Shown in pieces: positions 22,165-29,915 of a stretch of 30,125 nt of DNA. The notes under the pieces were generated by a model, which saw only the letters and a program-made list of their open reading frames with translations, did no database searches and was not told the DNA's origin. Position 1 is the first letter of the stretch. Each line of letters starts with the position of its first letter. The DNA lies in the NCBI GenBank assembly GCA_041691295.1, contig JBEPVA010000017.1, positions 1 through 30,125 of the forward strand. Direction: 5' to 3'. The stretch comes from DATEHG01 sp041691295. GTDB lineage: Bacteria; Gemmatimonadota; Gemmatimonadetes; Gemmatimonadales; GWC2-71-9. The position numbers were made by a program, and so were the translations under genes.

Positions 22165-23633
22165 CCCAGCGCATCCATCAGGCCGCGGGCCTTGTCGAGC
22201 GTTTCCTGGTACTCGGCGGCCGGCTCGGAGTCAGCCACGATCCCACCGCCGGCCTGGAAAAATACTGTACCGCGGCGGATCAGATAGGTGCGGATGACAA
22301 TGCTGGTATCGAGGGCGCCATCCAATCCGAGATACCCGATCGAGCCGCAGTAGACCGCCCGGCGCGTCGGCTCCAGCTCGGCGATGATTTCCATGGCCCG
22401 GACCTTTGGGGCCCCGGTGATCGAGCCGCCGGGAAAGGCGGCGTGCAGCAGATCCACCGCGTCCCTGCCCTCCTCCAGTTCGCCGACCACGGTGGAGACC
22501 AGGTGGTGAACGGTGGGATGGTGCTCCAGCGCGAACAGCTCCGGGGCCCGGACAGTACCGGGCTTGCACACCCGCGACAGGTCGTTCCGCAGCAGGTCGA
22601 CGATCATCAGGTTCTCGGCCCGGTCCTTCTCGCTCTCGATCAGGGCCTGGCCCAGCGCCGCGTCGTGCATCGGGCCGGTGCCGCGGGGACTGGTGCCCTT
22701 GATGGGACGAGTCTCAACCATGCGGGTGGCGGCCTCGACGCGGAGGAATCGTTCCGGGGAAGCGGAGAGGATCTGGACCCCGCCCAAGTCCAGGTACGCC
22801 GCAAAGGCGGCGGGATTCACTCGACGGAGCCTGGCATAGAGGTGGGCCGCTGATTCATTCAGCGTGGCCTGAAACCGCTGGGAGAGATTGGCCTGGAAGA
22901 TGTCACCAGCCAGGATATACTCGCGGACCCGGGCCACCGCATCGAGGTACTGCGGGCGACTGAAGGTCGATCGGACTGCGTGCCGAGTGGCGGTTTCCGA
23001 GCCAAGGACGGGGTAGGTCTCCGGGCTGGCCAGCGGTGACGGCACAGTGTCAGCCACGGGCGGATCAGCGTCCGCCGGACCCGCTGCCAGCCATCGCTTG
23101 ACCTGCCTCAACCGATCGGCGGCACGCTGCTCCGGCAAGCCGCGGCCCGCCCCTCCTCCCGTGGAAATGAGCCAGGCTCGCTTCGCGGCATGATCCCATG
23201 CCAGGGTCCAGTCGTACAGTCCGAGCACAACATCGGGGACGTCGAGGTCCTCATATCTCGGCGAGGGCAGCCGCTCGAGTACCCGTCCCCAGTCGTACCC
23301 GATGTAGCCCGCTGCCCCACCCTGAAATGGGGGCAGCCCTGGAATCGTGGCGTGCCGCCACGGAGCCAGCGCCCGCCGGGTGGCGGTCAAGGCATCGCCC
23401 TCGACTGGTGCAAAGGCGCAGCCACCGACCGACTGCATCGTGACGGTGCCGGTGCTCCGAATCATTGCCCATGGATCGGCGGTCAGAAAGGAATATCGTC
23501 CCAGTGTCGCCGGCTCGACCGCGCTGTCGAGCCAGATGAGGCCGGGCTGACCGAGCAGCGAGCGCCACGCGGCTTCAGGGTCAGGCGCGGGATTCACGTC
23601 CTCGACCAGAGGCAGAGCGGTTCCAGTCGTCAT
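22161..23633 (-). CDS. pabB: Aminodeoxychorismate synthase component I (PabB)
   Basis: A 490-residue chorismate-utilising enzyme. The C-terminal half has the standard FSRPQYLDAVARVREYILAG, SASPERFL, VETRPIKGTSPRG, ESEKDRAENLMIVDLLRND and GGSITGAPKVRAM motifs. The PIKGT sequence (Lys312) is the PabB signature; anthranilate synthase has PIAGT. The product, with PabA, is 4-amino-4-deoxychorismate, precursor of 4-aminobenzoate for folate and, here, probably for H4MPT through the beta-RFAP synthase encoded downstream. The start overlaps the stop of the DHPS-like gene (ATGA). The 4-amino-4-deoxychorismate lyase is not in the window. Confidence 0.94.
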   Translation of the reverse strand: MTTGTALPLVEDVNPAPDPEAAWRSLLGQPGLIWLDSAVEPATLGRYSFLTADPWAMIRSTGTVTMQSVGGCAFAPVEGDALTATRRALAPWRHATIPGLPPFQGGAAGYIGYDWGRVLERLPSPRYEDLDVPDVVLGLYDWTLAWDHAAKRAWLISTGGGAGRGLPEQRAADRLRQVKRWLAAGPADADPPVADTVPSPLASPETYPVLGSETATRHAVRSTFSRPQYLDAVARVREYILAGDIFQANLSQRFQATLNESAAHLYARLRRVNPAAFAAYLDLGGVQILSASPERFLRVEAATRMVETRPIKGTSPRGTGPMHDAALGQALIESEKDRAENLMIVDLLRNDLSRVCKPGTVRAPELFALEHHPTVHHLVSTVVGELEEGRDAVDLLHAAFPGGSITGAPKVRAMEIIAELEPTRRAVYCGSIGYLGLDGALDTSIVIRTYLIRRGTVFFQAGGGIVADSEPAAEYQETLDKARGLMDALG

Positions 23634-25084
23634 TCCTTGCTTTGCTTTGCGACTGTGCCTGTCTTTGCATTCGTCGGGTGATTGCTGTTCTGCTGGTTTC
23701 CGAGGCGCGCCGATCGCTGGGTGAGGCGCACGTGGTCGCTCTTCACATCATCCGCCGGCGTGAGGTACCCCCAGGTGAGCGCCCCTTCCTGGCGGAACGT
23801 CTTGCCCAGGGTGATGGCGGTCCGCGCCTTCATCAATTCCCGGCCCAGGTAAAAGGCGTGGGTCGCTTCGTCGACGCCGAGCTGGGCAAAGATCTCCATC
23901 GGGTCGGTGCCGCGGACGAACAGGGTGTTGTTGAAGACGGTGATCGTCTCGCGGTCGGTGAAGATCCGGAAGTTCGGGTCAGTAATCTGACTCTGGAGGA
24001 CGCGCAACTCCGATTCGGTGTAGGCCAGGATCCGGGGATCCTTGAGGGTGACCAGCCGGTCGTCGATCCGCTTGGGCAGCTCCCGGTTTTTGATGGCGTA
24101 GTACATCAGGCGCCGGGCGACGTCGACCTCGCGGACACTGCCACGGGCCCACGGAATGACTTCGGTGGTGAGCACCGCCGTGACCCCGACTTCCTGGCAG
24201 ATCGCGATCAGGATGGCATTGACCCCGGTCGAATCGGCGGCGGTGAGCTCGGTGATGTTGCCGATGCCCATCATCAGCGGCGCTTCCGGCCAGCGCCGCC
24301 GTGCGTCGGCATAGCGCATCAGCGAAGTGAAAAAACCGTACCCGATCGGTTCGACGATCGGATCGATCAGGTATCGGACCCCGTGACGGTCGAGCTCGGC
24401 GATCGTCGGCTCGAGCGTATCGAGCCCCTCGCCGAAATCGGGGATGGCGATGACCCGCACGTCACGTTCGGCCAGTTCGGGGATCAACTCCCGGTTCGAG
24501 CCGTTGATGCTGAGCACCATCTCCGCTCCCGCCGCCACCGCCATCCGGATCTCGGCGGGGATGAACGAGTCGACACTCACCCGCATCCCGCGTCCGACCA
24601 GCTCGGCCACCACCGCACCCAGTTCGGGAAATTTGATCCCAGGAGTGCACCCGATATCGATGATGTCGGCGCCGCTGCTCCGGAAATATTCGGCCTGGGC
24701 CATCAGCTCGGCGCGGTCGAGCTTTACCGCGTTGTTGATCTCGGCCAGAATTTCGATGTCCCAGGCGCCGTAGTCGATAGTCAGCGCCTGGCGACCAAAG
24801 AACTGCGGGATTTCTCTCAGGTCCTTCGGCCCGCGCGCCACTGGCACCCCGTAGTGCGCGGTGAGCGTGGCCGCATCTGCTTCGCAGAGACCGGGGAGCA
24901 TCACCAGGTCGGTGCCGGGAGGAACGTCGAGCAGGCGGGTCACGAAATCGGTCGTCATCAGGGCGGCTACCGTGATCCGCAGGACCGCCACCTCAAAGCT
25001 GAACGACGGCTTCATTTCGCCGAGCACCCGCCGCAAGGCCGGCTCCGCCAGCTTCCCGGTGACGAAGAGAACATGCGAAGGCAT
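23630..25084 (-). CDS. Dihydropteroate-synthase-like protein of H4MPT biosynthesis
   Basis: About 484 residues. Residues ~130-400 form a TIM barrel related to dihydropteroate synthase (ADIIDIGCTPG, MRVSVDSF, LSINGSN, LIDPIVEP, LMMGIGNITE), preceded by an N-terminal domain with VLFVTGKLAEPALRRVL (DUF6513-like) and followed by a C-terminal domain containing VFNNTLFVRG. Relatives (archaeal DHPS-related proteins) occur with H4MPT genes and are proposed to join the pterin to the ribofuranosyl-benzene unit. ATG 25084 is used because the upstream open frame (Gly-rich, over a C-run) has no protein character. The product's last ~35 residues are Asn/Lys/Thr-rich. The stop is coupled to pabB. Confidence 0.87.
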   Translation of the reverse strand: MPSHVLFVTGKLAEPALRRVLGEMKPSFSFEVAVLRITVAALMTTDFVTRLLDVPPGTDLVMLPGLCEADAATLTAHYGVPVARGPKDLREIPQFFGRQALTIDYGAWDIEILAEINNAVKLDRAELMAQAEYFRSSGADIIDIGCTPGIKFPELGAVVAELVGRGMRVSVDSFIPAEIRMAVAAGAEMVLSINGSNRELIPELAERDVRVIAIPDFGEGLDTLEPTIAELDRHGVRYLIDPIVEPIGYGFFTSLMRYADARRRWPEAPLMMGIGNITELTAADSTGVNAILIAICQEVGVTAVLTTEVIPWARGSVREVDVARRLMYYAIKNRELPKRIDDRLVTLKDPRILAYTESELRVLQSQITDPNFRIFTDRETITVFNNTLFVRGTDPMEIFAQLGVDEATHAFYLGRELMKARTAITLGKTFRQEGALTWGYLTPADDVKSDHVRLTQRSARLGNQQNSNHPTNAKTGTVAKQSKE

Positions 25085-25149
25085 CCCCGAAGCCGGTGAA
25101 CTGGAATCAGGCTTTTCCTGGCCCGCTGCCCCCCCGCCCCCCCTCGTCA

Positions 25150-25509
25150 CTACTTGGGGTCCCCTCCGCGCACCCACTTGTTCGGCGTGCCCTCCAGTGA
25201 GCCGCCCGTGGGGCGCCACAGCACCGACTGCTCGATCCTGGTGGCCAGCTCGAGATCCTTGTCGGTGATGCCGCCGGCCGAATGGGTCTGCAGCTTGACC
25301 CAGATCTTGCCCCAGGTCACGGTCAGATCAGGATGATGGTACGCGGCCTCGGCCAGGAAGCCGATCGTGTTGACCAATGCCAACGTGGTGAGCCATCCAT
25401 CGGTCTTGTACTGACGGCGGATCCAGCCGTCCTCGTAGTACCAGCCTTCGATGGCCTTGAGCTTCTCGGCGATCTGGGCCTCGGTATAGGTCGGTTCCTT
25501 GCCAGCCAT
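25150..25509 (-). CDS. 4a-hydroxytetrahydrobiopterin dehydratase-like protein (PCD/DCoH)
   Basis: A 119-residue PCD-family protein. ATG 25509 follows GAGGAG by about nine bases. Family residues are seen in AAYHHPDLTVTWGKIWVKLQTHSAGGITDKD: His58, His59, Pro60 and His76, the pterin-binding histidines. The usual reaction is dehydration of 4a-hydroxytetrahydropterin, but no phenylalanine hydroxylase is nearby. In this island it may act on or protect a methanopterin-type pterin, or serve as a pterin-binding partner of the SDR encoded 35 bp upstream; both are inferences. The longer open frame upstream of the ATG is antisense of the SDR. Confidence 0.88.
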   Translation of the reverse strand: MAGKEPTYTEAQIAEKLKAIEGWYYEDGWIRRQYKTDGWLTTLALVNTIGFLAEAAYHHPDLTVTWGKIWVKLQTHSAGGITDKDLELATRIEQSVLWRPTGGSLEGTPNKWVRGGDPK

Positions 25510-25544
25510 GGGTACGCTCCTCGTGCGGTCATGCCGCAACTGGT

Positions 25545-26333
25545 CTACATGAAATCGCCGCCGTTGACGGCAATGACCTGGCCGGTCATGTACCGGGCAG
25601 CATTCGAAGCCAGAAAGATCGTCGCGCCCGCCACGTCCGCGGGTGTTCCCCAGCGCCCGAGCGGAATTTGCCTGGTCACCCGTTCCTTGAATCCCGACGG
25701 CGCCCCCTCGCCGAAGGCGGTCTCGATCCAGCCCGGCGCGACGACGTTGACCCGGACCTTGGGCGCCACCGATCGCGCCAGCGAACGGCTGAAGCTCAGG
25801 ATGGCGCCCTTGGTGGCGGCGAACAACTCGGGATTCTTGCCGGCCAATCCGCGCAGCGCTCCGTCCCACGAGGTGTTGATGATGACCCCACCCTCCGGCT
25901 GCCGCGCCATCAATTCTGCGGCCTGCCACGAGGCCAGCATGGTGCCCCGCACGTCCACCGCGAGCAGCAAATCGAGTTTCTCGATCCGGGACAGCTTTGC
26001 ACCTGGACCCGTGAGGATGTCGGCTCCGGCGTTGTTGACCCAGGCATCGATTCGTCCGAATTCGCCGATGGCGGCATCGGAGAGCCGGCGGATATCCTCG
26101 GCTGTTGAAACGTCGGCTTGCACGATCACGGCGCGCCGGCCGAGCGGCCGGACCTGACTGGCGACTTCGTCCGCCCCGGCCTGGTTGTGCTGATAGCTGA
26201 GCACCAGGTCGGCCCCCTCGCGCGCCGCGGCCAGCGCAGTGGCCCGTCCGATTCCGCTCGATGCCCCCGTGACCAGCACGATTTGGTCGGCCAGCAGCGG
26301 CGTAACATTCGCAGTCGCGATACCTTGAGGCAT
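25545..26333 (-). CDS. Short-chain dehydrogenase/reductase lacking the catalytic tyrosine
   Basis: A 262-residue classical SDR: TGASSGIG cofactor loop (residues 22-29), NNAG (100-103), serine region INTSWDG (Ser155), PG motif VVAPGWIETAF and the C-terminal NGGDF. The catalytic YxxxK is FAATK, so Tyr is replaced by Phe171 while Lys175 stays. The standard hydride-transfer mechanism needs that tyrosine, so the protein may be inactive, use another mechanism or bind pterin. It starts at ATG 26333, sharing CATG with the divergent mfnB. TACCGT is 11 bases upstream with no Shine-Dalgarno. It is followed 35 bp later by the PCD-like gene, so the two probably form one transcript. Confidence 0.9.
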   Translation of the reverse strand: MPQGIATANVTPLLADQIVLVTGASSGIGRATALAAAREGADLVLSYQHNQAGADEVASQVRPLGRRAVIVQADVSTAEDIRRLSDAAIGEFGRIDAWVNNAGADILTGPGAKLSRIEKLDLLLAVDVRGTMLASWQAAELMARQPEGGVIINTSWDGALRGLAGKNPELFAATKGAILSFSRSLARSVAPKVRVNVVAPGWIETAFGEGAPSGFKERVTRQIPLGRWGTPADVAGATIFLASNAARYMTGQVIAVNGGDFM

Positions 26334-26343
26334 GGTGAACGGT
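26321..26343. promoter_or_regulatory. Mirrored leaderless promoter pair at the SDR/mfnB divide
   Basis: Plus strand: TACCTT (26321-26326) starts 11 bases before ATG 26332. Minus strand: TACCGT (26343-26338) starts 11 bases before ATG 26333. The two start codons share CATG (26331-26334), so each -10-like box lies inside the other gene's first codons. Neither start has a Shine-Dalgarno at normal spacing. Confidence 0.55.
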
Positions 26344-27180
26344 AAGCTATCGGGGGTGACCCCACCCACAAGGGAGATCGGTGCCGCGCAGCTGTTGATC
26401 AGCGTGCGCGATGCGGCCGAGGCGCGGGTTGCAGTGATGGGCGGGGCGGAGATCATCGATGCCAAGGATCCGCTGGCGGGGGCCCTCGGCCCGGTCAGCC
26501 CGGAAGTGCTGGCCGACATCCGCCGCGCAGTACCTCCGGAGCTCGCGGTGTCCGCCGCGCTCGGAGATGCTCCTGGCGCAGCAGAGATCAAGCGGCTCAC
26601 TTCGCTCCTGAAGCCGGCAGAACTCTGGTTCGGCAAGGTGGGACTGGCAGGTCATCACGGAGATTCGGCGTCGAGGGCGGTCGCGGTCGCCGCCGAGACA
26701 TTGGCCCCGACTCGCCTGGTGCTGGTGGCCTATGCTGATTGGCAATCGGTCGATGCGCCGGCTCCCGACGAAATCAGGCAGCTGGCCGTCCGTTTCGGTG
26801 CGGCGGGAATCCTGCTCGATACAGCATCCAAAGCTGCGGGCACCCTCGTGCAGCTCTGGTCCTCAGACGCCCTCTCGGTCTTCGTAAGCCAATCACGCGC
26901 GGTCGGCCTGCTCGTGGCTCTCGGTGGCAGCTTGAGTGCACCTGACTTCAGGGCGGCAATTCATGCCGGGGCCGACATCATCGGTGTCCGGGGGTCGGCA
27001 TGCAGTGGGGGACGGAACGGAAGGATCGAGCTCCCGCTCGTGCGGTCACTGCGCGAGTCGGTCGATGCTGCCCAATCTCAGGCACCCTCGTCTTCGCGCA
27101 GCCAGTCGCCGATCGAAGCCAGTCCGCGTGGTCCTACCACGCGCCACGTGATACCGGCCGGCAGCACCCGCCTGAAATAG
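26332..27180 (+). CDS. mfnB: (5-formylfuran-3-yl)methyl phosphate synthase, methanofuran biosynthesis
   Basis: A TIM-barrel enzyme (MfnB, formerly DUF556) that makes the furan precursor of methanofuran from two molecules of glyceraldehyde 3-phosphate. LLISVRDAAEA, GGAEIIDAKDPLAGALG (Lys45, the Schiff-base lysine equivalent), LWFGKVGLAG, LLDTASK (second lysine) and GADIIGVRGSACSGGRNGRI are family signatures. ATG 26332 gives about 20 residues more than archaeal homologues; GTG 26356 is an alternative. The last ~35 residues are low-complexity and overlap the 3' end of the convergent kinase gene by 103 bp, so the ancestral stop was probably lost. It is divergent from the SDR. Confidence 0.9.
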   Translation: MVNGKLSGVTPPTREIGAAQLLISVRDAAEARVAVMGGAEIIDAKDPLAGALGPVSPEVLADIRRAVPPELAVSAALGDAPGAAEIKRLTSLLKPAELWFGKVGLAGHHGDSASRAVAVAAETLAPTRLVLVAYADWQSVDAPAPDEIRQLAVRFGAAGILLDTASKAAGTLVQLWSSDALSVFVSQSRAVGLLVALGGSLSAPDFRAAIHAGADIIGVRGSACSGGRNGRIELPLVRSLRESVDAAQSQAPSSSRSQSPIEASPRGPTTRHVIPAGSTRLK

Positions 27181-27653
27181 GGATCGACCAGCTCCTCCCC
27201 ATCCGCCTCGACCGATTTAACCAACACCAGGCGCTCAGCGCCGAGCAGGGTCGCCAGATAGGCGGCCAGGCTGTCGCTGGTGACATCCCAGCTGTGCGGT
27301 ACCTCGTCCGCCGCCGCCAGCCACTGCGATGGTGCCAGGACCGGCACCCCTCCACTTTGTCTCACTGCCGCGATACCGCCCTGGTCATTCACCACCGCGC
27401 CGCCGGGAATCAGTGCGGCCAGCAGGTGGGCATACTGATCCATGCCGAGTATGGCCATCCAGTGAGCTGAAGAGGCGGGCAGGGAATACTGGTCGTCGAC
27501 CTCTCGAACCGTATCGGCAAATGGGCCGCCCCCCGGAACGATCAGGATCGGGGTTTCGGCGGCAAGAGTGGCCAGCCTGGCGGCCACCATCCTGAGTGTT
27601 GCCGGTTCGGCGGCCAGGCTGCCGCCGACCTTGATGACGACTGGTGCGGTCAC
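27078..27653 (-). CDS. mfnE: Amino-acid-kinase-fold protein, MfnE-like phosphotransferase
   Basis: A 191-residue member of the amino acid kinase superfamily: VIKVGGSLA at the N-terminus, IVPGGGPFADTVRE, then AVRQSGGVPVLAPS and DVTSDSLAAYLATLLGAERLVLVKSV. MfnE proteins phosphorylate (5-aminomethylfuran-3-yl)methyl phosphate to the diphosphate in methanofuran biosynthesis, and the neighbourhood (mfnB, MfnF-like) supports that reading. It is shorter than typical UMP or carbamate kinases. It overlaps the preceding MfnF-like gene by ATGA and runs 103 bp into the convergent 3' end of mfnB. Confidence 0.85.
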   Translation of the reverse strand: MTAPVVIKVGGSLAAEPATLRMVAARLATLAAETPILIVPGGGPFADTVREVDDQYSLPASSAHWMAILGMDQYAHLLAALIPGGAVVNDQGGIAAVRQSGGVPVLAPSQWLAAADEVPHSWDVTSDSLAAYLATLLGAERLVLVKSVEADGEELVDPYFRRVLPAGITWRVVGPRGLASIGDWLREDEGA

Positions 27654-28687
27654 CCTGCGGCGCCGAGCAGCAGGGCGACGGCTGCGGCCGCAGCGGCGCG
27701 GGAGGCCTCGGGCCCCAGTTGACTCGCCAGTTCGGAAACCTCAAGGCCCTCCTGCTGCGCAGCCTCAGCCGCCAGAAAGGCGCCCTGTCCCGTGACCACC
27801 GCGGTCTTCAATCGAGGCCAGCGTCCCATGACTCGCTTGAGCCCGGCCCGCACCCGATCGGTCTGCGCCTGGGCAAGCGCCCGGGCGATCGACGTGATGG
27901 CGCCCTCATCGAGCATTTCCAGGTCGGCGCAAACCGCCCGGGCCAGACGTTCGCGGGCAAACACCGCCGTGCGGGGGCGGCCATCGGGCGTCGGGGCCCC
28001 GTAGTCTCCTTCGCGCATCTGGCCCAGCGCAATCCAGACATCGCCCGAGAGGGCAAACCCTTCGGCCGACAGGAATGCCTGCCCGCCATCGAGTGGAACG
28101 GTGGTGGCATACGATTCGATCGGTGAGCGAACCACCCCGGTATAAATCAGCTCGCCGCTCCGGAGCCTGGCCGGGTCGGTGGCGCCACTGGCAACGACCG
28201 TGCCGACGGAAATCGGAATGATGTCGGTGGTGGTGCTGCCGATATCGATCAGGATGGCGTCGGGGGCAATGCGGCTCACCAGTCGAGCGGTGGCGGCCCA
28301 GTTGGATGCGGCGACCAGCAGGGGAAGGTGCCGCGCTTCGTCGACCGTGAGGAATCGTCCATCAGTCGCAAAAACGCGAACCAGGGATGCCTCGGCCGCC
28401 TGAACGACAGAATCCAGGATCCGATTGATTCCTTCACGCTTGGATCGGAACAGCTGCGACAGCTCCGCGGTCATCGTGACGGCGTGCCGGTCGCCCGGTT
28501 CGGTGCCGATCTTCCGTGCCAGTTCCTCGAGGCGGTTGGGCAGCTCGTTGGGGGCCAGCTGGATCTCGAACGGCGCCGACCGGCTCACCAGGCGGCCTCC
28601 TTCGGCCACCCGCACCGCCTTGAGATTGACCCCTCCGATGTCCCAGCCGATGATCCCGGCCTTGTACCTTTGCGTGATGGAACTCAT
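27650..28687 (-). CDS. mfnF: Hydantoinase/oxoprolinase-like ASKHA protein (H4MPT-linked C1 family; MfnF-like)
   Basis: A 345-residue ASKHA-fold protein. GWDIGGVNLKAVRV at the N-terminus and ILIDIGSTTTDIIPI (residues ~150-164) are the phosphate-binding loops. The family (COG1548) is linked to H4MPT-dependent C1 pathways, and its archaeal member MfnF is the enzyme that attaches the aminomethylfuran diphosphate to the tyramine-glutamate part of methanofuran. Bacterial methylofuran uses a related reaction. ATG 28687 is chosen for GAGGACGGGA upstream; ATG 28714 is also in frame. It overlaps head-to-head with the HisA-like gene (28677-28687) and is coupled to mfnE by ATGA. Confidence 0.85.
   Translation of the reverse strand: MSSITQRYKAGIIGWDIGGVNLKAVRVAEGGRLVSRSAPFEIQLAPNELPNRLEELARKIGTEPGDRHAVTMTAELSQLFRSKREGINRILDSVVQAAEASLVRVFATDGRFLTVDEARHLPLLVAASNWAATARLVSRIAPDAILIDIGSTTTDIIPISVGTVVASGATDPARLRSGELIYTGVVRSPIESYATTVPLDGGQAFLSAEGFALSGDVWIALGQMREGDYGAPTPDGRPRTAVFARERLARAVCADLEMLDEGAITSIARALAQAQTDRVRAGLKRVMGRWPRLKTAVVTGQGAFLAAEAAQQEGLEVSELASQLGPEASRAAAAAAVALLLGAAG
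28665..28672 (+). promoter_or_regulatory. Candidate -10 box of the HisA-like gene
   Basis: TACCTTTG at 28665-28672 places TACCTT 12 bases before ATG 28677, with no Shine-Dalgarno, as expected of a leaderless start. The box lies within the first codons of the opposing MfnF-like gene. Confidence 0.5.
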
Positions 28688-29423
28688 TCCCGTCCTCGAT
28701 CTCTCGGAGGGCATTGCGGTCCACGCCCGCGGCGGTGACCGGGCATCCTACAGACCGGTGCATTCACGGCTGAGCCCGGGGCATGATGGCGATGCGCTCT
28801 ATCTTGCCCGGCAATATCGGGAACAGCTGTCAGCCACCCAATGCTATGTCGCGGACCTCGATGCCCTGACCGGCGGGCGGCGCCAGCTGGAACTGCTGGC
28901 CCGCCTGGCGAAATCGGCGGAGGGGTTCGGAGACGGGCTGATGGTCGACAGCGCCGTATCCGAACTCAGTGGTGCCAGGTCAGTGCTGGCCACCGGCGCC
29001 CGGACCCTTGTCGTGGCGCTCGAGACGCTGGCCGACCGGCCGGCCCTGGTCGAGTTGCTTGCCGAACTCGGATCCGAACGCCTGCTGGTGAGTCTGGATC
29101 TCAGGGCCGGCCGGCTCATCGTGCCGGCCAACGGCGAATGGACTCGCTATCCCGATCCGGTCGAGCTGGCCGCGCAGTTGGTCGCGCTGGGAGTCACCAG
29201 GCTGCTGGTGCTCGACCTGGCGCTGGTCGGGCAGGACGCAGGCCCCCCGTTCGATGTCATCCACGATATTCGGGCCAGACTGCCAGACATCGAACTGCTT
29301 GCCGGCGGCGGCGTTCGAAGCCTTCCGGATCTCGAACGGCTCGATTCGCTCGGGGTCCGGGGTGCCCTGGTGGCGACCGCACTGCACGATGGCCGCCTCC
29401 ACCACTACATCGCCAGGCGGTAG
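28677..29423 (+). CDS. HisA/HisF-related TIM-barrel protein of C1-carrier gene clusters
   Basis: A 248-residue (beta/alpha)8-barrel related to HisA: MELIPVLDLSEGIAVHARGG at the start, CYVADLDALTGG, VVALETL, LVSLDLRAG, LLVLDLALVGQDAG and LLAGGGVRS with GALVATALHDG at the C-terminal phosphate-binding end. The family (hisAF-related) accompanies H4MPT genes in methanogens and methylotrophs; its reaction is unknown. A role in histidine biosynthesis is unlikely, since no his genes are near. ATG 28677 overlaps the opposing MfnF-like start by 11 nt. The 3' end overlaps the convergent PTPS-like gene by 19 nt. Confidence 0.85.
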   Translation: MELIPVLDLSEGIAVHARGGDRASYRPVHSRLSPGHDGDALYLARQYREQLSATQCYVADLDALTGGRRQLELLARLAKSAEGFGDGLMVDSAVSELSGARSVLATGARTLVVALETLADRPALVELLAELGSERLLVSLDLRAGRLIVPANGEWTRYPDPVELAAQLVALGVTRLLVLDLALVGQDAGPPFDVIHDIRARLPDIELLAGGGVRSLPDLERLDSLGVRGALVATALHDGRLHHYIARR

Positions 29424-29899
29424 GTCGCCGACTGGCCAAAGCTCTCCTCGACCTCGAGCTCCAGCCGGGTCAACGTGGTAATCCCGCTGGCCAGCAGTTC
29501 CCGTTTGACCCCCTCCGCCAGATACTGGGCCATCATCTCCGCCGTGGTGTTCTGGATCGGCAGCAGGGCGCAGTCACTGCGCGGCAGCAGATAGGTCAGC
29601 ACCCCGAAATAGTGCACCGAGACCGTGGTCTCGGTGATCTCCAGCTTGATCTTGGGATTGTCCGTCGGCAGCAGCACCTTGTGGTCGATGGCGTCGACCA
29701 GGCGCCGGACAATCTGCTTCAGGATCGAAAAGTCGATCACGAACAGACACTCCTCGTCGATCCCGCCTTCGACCTCAATCCCGACCCGGTAATTGTGGCC
29801 GTGCAGTGGCTCGCACTGGTGGCCGCGAAAGGTGATGAAGTGGGCGGACGAGAAGACCAGGTAGTCCTTGCTGACCGACACCTTGAATGCACTCTGCAC
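29405..29899 (-). CDS. 6-pyruvoyl-tetrahydropterin synthase/QueD-like protein
   Basis: About 164 residues from GTG 29899 (MQSAFKVSVSKDYLVFSSAHF). Zinc-ligand histidines are His20, His33 and His35 (SSAHF and LHGHNY), with Cys29 in QCEPLHGH as the candidate catalytic residue; later motifs VIDFSILK, DHKVLLPT and NTTAEMMAQYLAE with a C-terminal EVEESFGQSATY (catalytic Glu) complete the fold. In this island it probably acts on dihydroneopterin triphosphate to feed pterin to H4MPT, though QueD (queuosine) function is not excluded. GAAGGG about 13 bases upstream may be its ribosome site. It lies 16 bp after the CitG-like gene. Confidence 0.87.
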   Translation of the reverse strand: MQSAFKVSVSKDYLVFSSAHFITFRGHQCEPLHGHNYRVGIEVEGGIDEECLFVIDFSILKQIVRRLVDAIDHKVLLPTDNPKIKLEITETTVSVHYFGVLTYLLPRSDCALLPIQNTTAEMMAQYLAEGVKRELLASGITTLTRLELEVEESFGQSATYRLAM

Positions 29900-29915
29900 G
29901 AGCGGGCCCTTCGGG

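Noticed and set aside
23642..25099. A 485-codon open frame on the plus strand
   Set aside because: It is antisense to the well-supported DHPS-like gene; its translation is rich in His, Arg, Gly and Asp with no motifs, as expected of a GC-rich shadow.
28665..28672. A Bacteroidota-type TAnnTTTG promoter before the HisA-like gene
   Set aside because: Only this site matches the full TAnnTTTG and no TTTG lies at the right distance upstream; the simpler TAnnnT reading fits several genes.
28600..29423. HisA-like protein as a true histidine-biosynthesis enzyme
   Set aside because: No other his gene is near, and the protein sits in an H4MPT-type cluster where a hisAF-related family of unknown function is expected.
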